From: Hellea sp.
GTDB lineage: Bacteria; Pseudomonadota; Alphaproteobacteria; Caulobacterales; Maricaulaceae
Length of the DNA: 6,019 nt
Reading direction: 5' to 3'
NCBI GenBank assembly: GCA_020628635.1
Contig: JAHDEU010000150.1
Coordinates: forward strand, 1-6,019
Part shown: positions 1 to 5,603 of the stretch, in pieces
Numbering within the stretch: position 1 is the first letter of the stretch
Layout of the letters: every line of letters begins with the position of its first letter
Notes under the pieces: generated by a model
What the model saw: the letters and a program-made list of their open reading frames with translations, nothing else
Told to the model about the DNA's origin: nothing
The model's database searches: none
Made by a program: the position numbers and the translations under genes

Positions 1-38
1 ACGGCCAGTCCGATCAGGGCGTGTGTGGTCGTGTTCAC
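1..38 (-). CDS. Possible start of a further minus-strand gene, truncated by the window edge
   Basis: A GTG codon at 38-36 opens a frame reading MNTTTHALIGLA before the window ends. It lies 32 bp after the stop of the last acyltransferase, a spacing that would suit a co-transcribed gene. The run GCGGGGCC just upstream is only a weak, close Shine-Dalgarno candidate. The N-terminus resembles the openings of small membrane proteins of the DUF457/YbcI-type metal-dependent hydrolase family, which often begin with a short lead followed by THALLG-like residues. Twelve residues are far too few to assign a family, so that is only a suggestion. The frame could also be chance, with the real downstream gene outside the window. 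Confidence 0.3.
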   Translation of the reverse strand, partial: MNTTTHALIGLA

Positions 39-70
39 GGCCCCGCGCTTCGCGCTTGGGCGAGGCAGCG

Positions 71-682
71 TCAATCGCCTTCAGGTCGGATGCCATTGTA
101 GTTGGCGCGGACGAAGTCGCGGATGGCGGCATTGTCGCTGTCGATGTCGGGCGTGAGCGGCCACAGGCGGTCGAGCACCACCGTCCTGCGCGCCGCGTCG
201 ATGCCTGCGATGAAGACCGGAACGCCCGCCGCGTGCGCGATGCGCAGGTAACCGCGGCGGTATTCCGTGACGGGTTTCCGCGTGCCTTCGGGCGTGATGC
301 CGAGAAAGCCGGCGTCCACGCTGCCGAACCAGTCGGCCATTTGCTGAGGCACGTCGCGCGCGTCGCGGCGGTCGATCGCGATGCCGCCGAGCGCGCGCCA
401 AAGCGGGCCCAGCGGCCAGACGAACGCCTCGCGCTTCATCATCCAGGAAAAGCGCAGGCCCTTGTCGAGCATCGCGCCCATGGCCAGTGCGAGGTCCCAA
501 TTGGATGTGTGCGGTCCGCCGATGATGATGGCCTTGGGCACGTTGGGCAGATCGCCTTCGAGCCGCCAGCCCATGAGCCTGTAGACGAGCCGTCCGATGG
601 ACTGGGTCAGGCGATTGCCCGCTCTCGGGTAGAGTATGGCAGTCGGTTCACCCGAAAGGGTCGTGGTGCTTTCGGATAACAT
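71..682 (-). CDS. Small lysophospholipid acyltransferase (PlsC superfamily), array copy 4 of 4 in transcription order
   Basis: The 203-residue protein probably transfers an acyl chain to a lysophospholipid or related glycerol-lipid at the inner membrane. The exact acceptor is not evident. Visible motifs are the catalytic HX4D box HTSNWD (His58, Asp63), a block II-like GGIAIDR at 99-105, and an intact block III PEGTR at 131-135 (Glu132). The arrangement resembles the short bacterial LPLAT group that lacks long transmembrane anchors. Residues 18-30 carry the N-terminal signature YPRxGN shared across the array. The ATG at 682 lacks a clear Shine-Dalgarno, and its second codon is the rare TTA. 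The protein aligns without gaps to its upstream neighbour over 200 residues, with about 116 identities by hand count (58 %), which points to tandem duplication. Family assignment is firm; substrate is unknown. Confidence 0.9.
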   Translation of the reverse strand: MLSESTTTLSGEPTAILYPRAGNRLTQSIGRLVYRLMGWRLEGDLPNVPKAIIIGGPHTSNWDLALAMGAMLDKGLRFSWMMKREAFVWPLGPLWRALGGIAIDRRDARDVPQQMADWFGSVDAGFLGITPEGTRKPVTEYRRGYLRIAHAAGVPVFIAGIDAARRTVVLDRLWPLTPDIDSDNAAIRDFVRANYNGIRPEGD

Positions 683-757
683 CGCTGCGCCATTTCTAAC
701 GCAGGTTATGATTTAATGCGAGTCCCCTTTAACCGGGCGCAAATATCCGAACCCGTA

Positions 758-1384
758 TCAGCTCTGCGCGGCCGTCTTCTCGCGCGGGAGCATGCCCTCA
801 TAGCGGCCGCGGACGTAGTCGCGGATCGCGGCATTGTCCGCGCGCATGTCGTCGGTGAGCTCCCAGACGCGGTCGAGCACCATCACCTTGCGGCGTGCAT
901 CAATGCCGACGATGAAGAGCGGTACGTCGGCGGCGCGGGCTATGTGGAGATAGCCGCGCTTGAACTCGGACACGCCGTGGCGCGTGCCTTCGGGCATCAG
1001 CCCGAGATAGCCCGCATCGACGCTGTCGAACCAGCGCGCCATCTGTTTGGGAAGCGAGCTGCCGCGACTGCGGTCGACCGGCACCGCGCCCAGCGCGCGC
1101 CAGACGGGGGCGAGCGGCCAGATGAAGGCTTCGCGCTTCATGATCCAGGAGAAGCGAAGACCCCGAGACAGCATTGCGCCGAGACACAGCGCGAGATCCC
1201 AGTTCGACGTATGCGGCGCGCAGATCAGCAATGCCTTGCGCAGGGGAGGGAGCTCGCCCTCCACGGACCAGCCCAAAACGCGCAGTATCAGACGCCCGAG
1301 CGCGCGGGTGAACGCATTGCCGGAGCGCGGATAGACGGGCGCAACTGTCACGCCCGTATAGCTGTCGAGTGTGTCGGTCTGCAT
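758..1384 (-). CDS. Small lysophospholipid acyltransferase (PlsC superfamily), array copy 3 of 4
   Basis: This is a 208-residue paralogue of the flanking genes, predicted to acylate a lysophospholipid-type acceptor at the cytoplasmic membrane. It has HTSNWD with His58 and Asp63, block II as GAVPVDR at 99-105, and PEGTR at 131-135 (Glu132), so all usual catalytic and substrate-binding motifs are present. The first ATG, at 1384, is supported because an in-frame TAG lies five codons upstream, leaving little room for another start. No strong Shine-Dalgarno is visible. The gap to the next gene downstream is 75 bp, and the gap to the gene upstream is 99 bp. It differs from the last copy mainly at the N-terminus, after block II (RSRGSS against RRDARD) and in a longer polar tail ending KTAAQS. 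Whether the copies differ in acyl chain or head-group preference cannot be read from sequence. Confidence 0.9.
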   Translation of the reverse strand: MQTDTLDSYTGVTVAPVYPRSGNAFTRALGRLILRVLGWSVEGELPPLRKALLICAPHTSNWDLALCLGAMLSRGLRFSWIMKREAFIWPLAPVWRALGAVPVDRSRGSSLPKQMARWFDSVDAGYLGLMPEGTRHGVSEFKRGYLHIARAADVPLFIVGIDARRKVMVLDRVWELTDDMRADNAAIRDYVRGRYEGMLPREKTAAQS

Positions 1385-1483
1385 CAGGAACGCCGACTAC
1401 CCGCGCGGCGGCGCGGTTGCGACCCAACTTGTTGCACGGTGCGCATTCACGGCGGAAGGCGCTTCAACGCGATGAGCCAATGC

Positions 1484-2137
1484 TCAGTCGCGCTGCGGGT
1501 TGATGCCCTCATAGTTGGCGCGGACATAGTCGCGGATGGCGTCATTGTCGGTCTCGATATCGCCCGTCAGCGGCCAGATGCGGTCCAGCGTCAACACCTT
1601 GCGGCGCGCATCCACGCCCGCGATGAAGACCGGAACACCCGCCGCATAGGCGATGCGCAGATACCCGTTGCGGTAGCCCGCCTTGGAGCTGCGCGTGCCG
1701 GTCGGCGTGATACCGAGATACATCTTGTCGCGCCGGTTGAAGACCTCGGCCGTCTGCTCGACCACGCCGCCGGCCGCCTTGCGGTCGATCGGGATGCCGC
1801 CCAGCCGCTTGAACAGGCCGCCCAGCGGGTTGGCGAAGGCTTCGGCCTTCATCATCCAGTTCAGCCGCAGATTGGTCGACATCTGCATGCCGAGCGACAG
1901 CGGCAGGTCCCAATTCGAGGTGTGCGGCGCGCCGACGATGACGAGCTTGTCCTCGCTCGGCCATTGGCCCTCGACCTTCCAGCCCATCAGGGCGAGGATC
2001 GTCTTGCCGACCCAGCGCGTCACCGCGCCGCCCTGGCGCGGATAGGTGCCGCCGACAGCGCGCACCGCGCCCGGTTTGCGAAAGGTCGGCAGGTTGGGTG
2101 TGGGGATTTTCGGCCGTGGCAGGGGAGTCGCTTCCAT
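1484..2137 (-). CDS. PlsC-superfamily acyltransferase with altered block III, array copy 2 of 4
   Basis: At 217 residues this is the longest copy, with a proline-rich, basic N-terminal extension (residues 1-30) before the shared YPRxGG motif. HTSNWD is intact (His72, Asp77), as is GGIPIDR (113-119). Block III reads PTGTR at 145-149: Thr146 (codon ACC) replaces the glutamate present in the other three copies and nearly invariant in the superfamily. That residue is thought to help bind the glycerol-phosphate part of the acceptor, so the enzyme may use a different acceptor, have lower activity, or be a non-catalytic partner. The frame is otherwise intact, so it is not an evident pseudogene. The C-terminal motif with DNDAIRDYVRANYEG matches its neighbours. 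The ATG at 2137 has no strong Shine-Dalgarno. A candidate promoter and an inverted repeat lie just upstream. Confidence 0.87.
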   Translation of the reverse strand: MEATPLPRPKIPTPNLPTFRKPGAVRAVGGTYPRQGGAVTRWVGKTILALMGWKVEGQWPSEDKLVIVGAPHTSNWDLPLSLGMQMSTNLRLNWMMKAEAFANPLGGLFKRLGGIPIDRKAAGGVVEQTAEVFNRRDKMYLGITPTGTRSSKAGYRNGYLRIAYAAGVPVFIAGVDARRKVLTLDRIWPLTGDIETDNDAIRDYVRANYEGINPQRD

Positions 2138-2149
2138 AACTGCCGTTAC

Positions 2150-2161
2150 GTCATAAGTGAC
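2150..2161. promoter_or_regulatory. Short inverted repeat (GTCA-N4-TGAC) upstream of array copy 2
   Basis: The site reads GTCATAAGTGAC: two 4-bp arms around a 4-bp spacer, 12 bp before the start codon at 2137. Its position just after a candidate transcription start would suit a repressor operator. No specific regulator can be named, and an arm length of four bases is easily matched by chance. Confidence 0.2.
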
Positions 2162-2171
2162 AGAAAGCTCA

Positions 2172-2201
2172 ATTACAGATGCGTCAGGGAGGTGGTGAAA
2201 A
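2172..2201 (-). promoter_or_regulatory. Candidate sigma70-type promoter for array copy 2
   Basis: On the minus strand TTTTCA (2201-2196, four of six to TTGACA) is followed after 18 bp by TGTAAT (2177-2172, five of six to TATAAT). Transcription would begin near 2165, giving a leader of about 28 bases before the ATG at 2137. The region is locally AT-richer than the genes around it. This is pattern matching only. Confidence 0.25.
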
Positions 2202-2227
2202 TGCTGCGCAAAACGCGCCGCGACAGC

Positions 2228-2824
2228 CTAGAATTGATTTTCCGGCCTGACGCCGACCCAGGTCGCATCGACATAGTCCTTGATGGCCTTGGCGTCCGCC
2301 GCCATGTCGCCCGTCAGCGGAAACTCGCGGTCCAGCACGACATGCTTGTTGGGACCGTCAAAGGCGCAGATGAAGACCGGCACGTTGGCCGCATAGGCCA
2401 CGCGCAGAAAGCCCGTCTTGTAGCGGTCCACCTTGGAGCGTGTGCCCTCGGGCGGAAATCCGACGCAGACCCTGTCCTCGGTCTCGAAGAAGCGCTCCAG
2501 CTGCCGCACGACATTCGCGCCCTTGGAACGGTCCACCGGAAAGCCGCCGATGGCGCGGATCAGCGGCCCGAGCGGCCAGAAGAACCACTCCTTCTTGATC
2601 AGGAATGTATATTTGAACCCGGAAGCGAGCATGGCCAGCGAGGCGGCGACCGCGTCCCAGTTGGATGTGTGCGGCACGCCGATGATGACGAATTTCGGCG
2701 CGTCCGGCATGCGGCCCTTCAGCTCCCAGCCGATGAGCTTCAGCCCGAGCGAGCCGATCGCGCGGGTGAACGCATTGCCCATGCGCGGGGAGTGCTCCGA
2801 CATGTGGGGGTTGTCATATTTCAT
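2228..2824 (-). CDS. Small lysophospholipid acyltransferase (PlsC superfamily), first and most divergent array copy
   Basis: This 198-residue acyltransferase has HTSNWD (His52, Asp57), GGFPVDR (93-99) and a full PEGTRS (125-130, Glu126). Its central region (KKEWFFWPLGP, then RSKVDRYKTGF) looks like the widespread short bacterial LPLAT form, so it may be closest to the ancestral gene of the array. It lacks the DNxAIRDYVR tail of the other copies, having DAKAIKDYVDATW instead. Met1 or Met8 is the likely start; Met15 would cut into the PRxGN signature that all copies share. No Shine-Dalgarno is evident before Met1. It is the first gene after the divergent intergenic region and has a candidate promoter about 50 bp upstream. 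The 90-bp gap to the next copy suggests loose co-transcription or a separate promoter. Confidence 0.9.
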   Translation of the reverse strand: MKYDNPHMSEHSPRMGNAFTRAIGSLGLKLIGWELKGRMPDAPKFVIIGVPHTSNWDAVAASLAMLASGFKYTFLIKKEWFFWPLGPLIRAIGGFPVDRSKGANVVRQLERFFETEDRVCVGFPPEGTRSKVDRYKTGFLRVAYAANVPVFICAFDGPNKHVVLDREFPLTGDMAADAKAIKDYVDATWVGVRPENQF

Positions 2825-2865
2825 GGGTGGGACGGCGTGTGTGTGGTCGTTCCGCGCGCGATTAC

Positions 2866-2875
2866 ATCACGTGAT
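2866..2875. promoter_or_regulatory. Perfect 10-bp palindrome, possible operator
   Basis: ATCACGTGAT is exactly self-complementary and lies between the divergent start codons at 2824 (minus) and 3057 (plus). It overlaps the candidate -10 box and predicted start point of the acyltransferase array promoter, where a bound dimer would block transcription. The regulator is unknown. The palindrome does not extend beyond ten bases. Confidence 0.3.
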
Positions 2876-2900
2876 TAGAATTGGAATACCAACACTGCAA
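2874..2900 (-). promoter_or_regulatory. Candidate promoter for the acyltransferase array
   Basis: Reading leftwards, TTGCAG (2900-2895) is followed after a short 15-bp spacer by TCTAAT (2879-2874), which matches TATAAT at five of six positions. The start point would fall near 2866, leaving a leader of about 42 bases to the ATG at 2824. The stretch 2861-2903 is clearly more AT-rich than its surroundings, which supports a regulatory role. The -35 match is poor (three of six) and the spacer is suboptimal. Confidence 0.3.
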
Positions 2901-3045
2901 TGGATGTGCATCTGGCCTTGCGTCCCGGAGAGAACACCGCTTGCAGGGCTGGTCGCGCTGACTGGCGCAGGTTGAAACCGTCGCGACTGGCCGTTAGGGT
3001 TGTGGCGCCGAGGCGGCTCTTGTCAGGTCGGGGCTGTGTGAGGGC

Positions 3046-3052
3046 GGGGAGG
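3046..3052 (+). promoter_or_regulatory. Ribosome binding site of the S9 peptidase gene
   Basis: GGGGAGG ends four bases before the ATG at 3057. It is the strongest Shine-Dalgarno near this gene and fixes the start at an N-terminus with a signal peptide. The spacing is slightly short, but the purine run continues upstream to 3041. Confidence 0.55.
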
Positions 3053-3056
3053 CCGT

Positions 3057-5195
3057 ATGACGCGCAAGATAGCATCCAACAGCAGCAGCCTGCCGGGCCT
3101 GCGCTGGCTCCGCGCGGGGGCCGCGCTGTCGATATGTCTGGCAATCGTGACGGCGGCGCCCGGCGCGGCGGCGGATGCGCCGAGCGTTTCCGACTTCGCG
3201 CAGAAGCCTGCCATCTCCGAGGTCGCGCTGTCACCGGATGGCAACCGGATCGCCGTGGAGATGCACGACCGCGACAGCTACTGCATGGACGCGCAAAAGC
3301 GCGTCCTGCCGCCGGACAGCTGCGCGGCCAAGGACCGACACTACGAGGTCAGGACGTCCGTGCGCACGCTGCGGCGACTGGATCCGCAGGCGGGCGATGC
3401 GTCGCATTTTCTTGTTCCTGCGGGCATGCAGGTGCGGTGGCTGGACTGGGCCTCGGACGACACATTGCTGGTGTCCCTGACCACGCCCTTCCGCTTCGAG
3501 GGCCGCAAGTTCTACTTCCCGTCCACGCGGGTCGTTTCCATCTCCGCGAGCCAGTCGCGCGAGCCGGTCGTGCTGTTCGATGGCGAGAACCGCATCCTGT
3601 CGAGCAATCTGGCGCTCGACCGCGTGGTGGACATGCTGCCCGAGGATGCGGACCACATCATCATGGGCGCACGCCGCAATGACGATCTGGACCTGTTTCG
3701 CGTCAACGTGAACACCGGCGCATCGGACCGCATCGCCAAGGGCAAGTCGCGCACTCTGTCATGGACCACGGATGCGTCCGGCGCGCCCGCCATCCGCATG
3801 GACTGCACAACCCGGTCCTGCCGCAAGATCAATGCCTACCGCCCGGCCGACGGGGCCGACCCGAATGACGAGCGGACGGATTGGGTCCGCTTCCGGTCGT
3901 TCAAGACGACGGAGCGCGGCGAAGAGCGCATTCTGGACCTGCTGCCGCTGGGCGCGACCACGACGCCGGACGAGTTCTTCGTCATGGACTACAGCGAAAC
4001 CGCACCGCGCCGGGCCGTGCGCGTTTACAACATCCGCACGGACCAGATGGTGCGAACCGTGTTCGAGGACCCGGATTACGATGTCGAGACGGCCTCCGTT
4101 CACCCGGTCACCCATGAACTCGCCATGGCCCAGATCTGGCGCGACCGGGTGGACTACCATCTCGGCGACGCCGCCCTGGCCAAGCATCTGCGCGCCATCA
4201 ACCGCTTCTTCGACGATGCGTGGAACGTCTCACTGCGGCAGGTCGCGCTGGACCGGAGCGCGGCATTGGTCTTCGCCAGCGCCCATGACGAACCGGGCGG
4301 CTACTATCTCTATGACTTCGACACCAACATCGTGTCGCCCGTCGGCGCGGTCAGCCCCGGTGTCACGGACCGGCTGCGCCATACCACGCGGCGTATCGAC
4401 CTGCCCATGCGCGACGGCACGACCATCACGGGCTACCACACAAGCCCCAAGGCGAATGCGAGAAACCGGCTGATTGTCATGATCCACGGCGGCCCGGAAG
4501 CGCGCGACAGGCTGGACTATGACCGCGACACGGCCTTTCTCGCCTCGCGCGGCTATGACGTCCTGCGGCTGAACTTCCGAGGCTCGTCCGGCTATGGACG
4601 CGCCTTTGCCGAGGCAGGCTACCGCCAATGGGGCGGTGTGATGCACACGGACATCGTCGACGCGACGCGACACATGCAGGCGGTGACGGCGGCCACGCCG
4701 GAAACCAGCTGCATCATGGGCTATAGCTATGGCGGCTATGCGGCACTGCTGGCCGGCGCGCGGCAGGCGTCGCTCTACAATTGCGTGATCGCGGGCGGCG
4801 GGCCGAGCGATCTCGTCCAGGTTCTCAAGGACGAACGCGACGACCACGGGCGCAAGTCCGACAGCGTACGCTACTGGTCCAAATCCATCGGAGACCGCAA
4901 GGCGGACAAGGCCATGCTGCAGGCCAGCTCGCCGATCCACATGGCGTCGTCCTTCGACGATCCGGTGTTCATCGTGCATGGCAAGACCGACCGCGTGGTG
5001 AGCGTGGAGCACAGCCAGCGCATGGTCGAGCGGCTGGAGGATGCGGGCGTCGATGTGGAATATCTCGAACTGCCAAACGGCCACGGGGGATGGTCCACGC
5101 GCTCCACCGAGCGATATCTGGACGGGTTGGAGCGTTTTCTGGACCGCGCCTTTGCCGCGTCAGCGACCGCCCCGTCGGAGGCCGCCCCGCGCTAG
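3057..5195 (+). CDS. Secreted S9-family (prolyl oligopeptidase-like) serine peptidase
   Basis: The 712-residue peptidase is probably exported to the periplasm, where it would cleave peptides. An N-terminal signal peptide is visible: basic residues at 3-19, a hydrophobic stretch at 20-34, and a likely cut after AAA at 37-39. Residues about 45-440 fit the beta-propeller that gates the active site in this family. The alpha/beta-hydrolase domain follows, with HGGP at 477-480, NFRGSSGYG at 506-514, nucleophile Ser557 in GYSYGGY, Asp645 in HGKTDRVV and His676 in NGHGGW; the triad is complete. Length is normal for the family. Six cysteines in the mature chain (76, 89, 250, 255, 552, 576) fall as neighbouring pairs, consistent with disulfides outside the cytoplasm. 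A low-complexity Ala/Pro tail ends the protein. Dipeptidyl-peptidase, acylaminoacyl-peptidase or lasso-peptide isopeptidase activity are all possible. No lasso precursor or maturation gene is seen nearby, so the substrate is left open. Confidence 0.92.
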   Translation: MTRKIASNSSSLPGLRWLRAGAALSICLAIVTAAPGAAADAPSVSDFAQKPAISEVALSPDGNRIAVEMHDRDSYCMDAQKRVLPPDSCAAKDRHYEVRTSVRTLRRLDPQAGDASHFLVPAGMQVRWLDWASDDTLLVSLTTPFRFEGRKFYFPSTRVVSISASQSREPVVLFDGENRILSSNLALDRVVDMLPEDADHIIMGARRNDDLDLFRVNVNTGASDRIAKGKSRTLSWTTDASGAPAIRMDCTTRSCRKINAYRPADGADPNDERTDWVRFRSFKTTERGEERILDLLPLGATTTPDEFFVMDYSETAPRRAVRVYNIRTDQMVRTVFEDPDYDVETASVHPVTHELAMAQIWRDRVDYHLGDAALAKHLRAINRFFDDAWNVSLRQVALDRSAALVFASAHDEPGGYYLYDFDTNIVSPVGAVSPGVTDRLRHTTRRIDLPMRDGTTITGYHTSPKANARNRLIVMIHGGPEARDRLDYDRDTAFLASRGYDVLRLNFRGSSGYGRAFAEAGYRQWGGVMHTDIVDATRHMQAVTAATPETSCIMGYSYGGYAALLAGARQASLYNCVIAGGGPSDLVQVLKDERDDHGRKSDSVRYWSKSIGDRKADKAMLQASSPIHMASSFDDPVFIVHGKTDRVVSVEHSQRMVERLEDAGVDVEYLELPNGHGGWSTRSTERYLDGLERFLDRAFAASATAPSEAAPR

Positions 5196-5204
5196 CCTGC
5201 GCGT

Positions 5205-5232
5205 CGCGCCGTCCGAGGCTTGCGACGGCGCG
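5205..5232 (+). terminator. GC-rich hairpin after the S9 peptidase gene, possible terminator
   Basis: CGCGCCGTC (5205-5213) pairs perfectly with GACGGCGCG (5224-5232), giving a 9-bp stem with a 10-base loop, starting 10 bases after the stop codon at 5195. No T-run follows, so it is not a classical intrinsic terminator. It could act as a U-less terminator or protect the 3' end of the peptidase mRNA. Confidence 0.45.
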
Positions 5233-5246
5233 CGGGCGGCGTTAAC
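5220..5246 (+). promoter_or_regulatory. Candidate promoter for gatCA
   Basis: TTGCGAC (5220-5226) and GCGTTAAC (5239-5246), separated by 12 bp, partly match the Caulobacter housekeeping promoter pattern TTGaCgS-N10-14-GCtANaWC, with six of eight positions in the second element counting the free one. The first element overlaps the right arm of the hairpin at 5205-5232. A start just after 5246 would leave a leader of about 35 bases. This is a pattern match only. Confidence 0.25.
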
Positions 5247-5285
5247 GGGCGGCCTCACTGACCACCCTCTCTTTGGAGCCTATTC

Positions 5286-5588
5286 GTGGCCGAACCGCAA
5301 AACGGCGTCAGCGCTGATGACGTGTCCAAGATCGCGCGCCTTGCCCGACTCCATGTCGCGCCGGACCAGCGCGCGGCGATCGCCGAGGACCTCAACGGCA
5401 TCCTCGCCTGGATCGAGCAACTCCAGGAGGTCGATGTGGACGGCGTGGAGCCGATGACCTCGGCCGTCGACATGCGCGCGCCCATGCGCGACGACACGGT
5501 GACCGCAGGCGGCATACGCGATCTTGTGCTCGCCAATGCGCCCAAGAAAGAGGACGGCTTCTTCGTCGTGCCTCGGTCTGTCGAGTAG
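5286..5588 (+). CDS. gatC: Aspartyl/glutamyl-tRNA(Asn/Gln) amidotransferase subunit C
   Basis: The 100-residue protein is GatC, the small subunit that holds GatA and GatB together. The complex converts misacylated Glu-tRNA(Gln) and/or Asp-tRNA(Asn) to the correct amidated forms in the cytoplasm, using ammonia from glutamine. Family hallmarks are visible in order: VSKIARLARLHV near the N-terminus, a helix with LNGILAWIEQLQEVD, VEPMTS around residue 55, a segment with RDDTVTAGG, and the C-terminal NAPKKEDGFFVVP. Length is typical (about 95-100). The start is GTG at 5286, supported by GGAG at 5275-5278 with a 7-base gap and by the family's usual N-terminal length. gatA follows after 15 bases, so the two are co-transcribed in the usual C-A order; gatB is presumably beyond the window. 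Confidence 0.96.
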   Translation: MAEPQNGVSADDVSKIARLARLHVAPDQRAAIAEDLNGILAWIEQLQEVDVDGVEPMTSAVDMRAPMRDDTVTAGGIRDLVLANAPKKEDGFFVVPRSVE

Positions 5589-5603
5589 TCGGGGAGAAGG
5601 ATT

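Noticed and set aside
23..679. A plus-strand open frame antisense to the last acyltransferase gene
   Set aside because: Same cause as above. It ends exactly at the antisense of the sense gene's second codon, the rare TTA, and shows no domain.
716..2878. A plus-strand open frame of 720 codons running antisense to three of the acyltransferase genes
   Set aside because: It is codon-aligned with the minus-strand genes, so antisense stops would require TTA, CTA or TCA codons in the sense genes, which high-GC coding DNA avoids. Its translation is rich in Arg, Ala, His and Asp with no recognisable domain, and the sense genes carry clear motifs.
2980..2987. Palindrome GTCGCGAC upstream of the peptidase gene
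   Set aside because: An 8-base GC-rich palindrome is expected often by chance in this composition, and no promoter is located next to it.
2972..2999. TTGAAA-N16-TTAGGG as a promoter for the peptidase gene
   Set aside because: The -10 element is a poor match and nothing else supports it. No convincing plus-strand promoter was found between 2825 and 3056.
2900..3682. A 260-codon plus-strand frame overlapping the peptidase start
   Set aside because: It is out of frame with the peptidase, has no good ribosome binding site and gives an Arg/Gly/Ala-rich translation. The peptidase frame has the signal peptide and Shine-Dalgarno.
4230..5084. A 284-codon minus-strand frame inside the S9 peptidase gene
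   Set aside because: It lies wholly opposite the catalytic domain, which has intact motifs, and the translation has the composition of a shadow frame with no known fold.
3057..5195. Assignment of the peptidase as part of a lasso-peptide cluster
   Set aside because: Neither a precursor peptide nor B/C maturation enzymes are visible in the window, and the general S9 motifs do not separate isopeptidases from other members.
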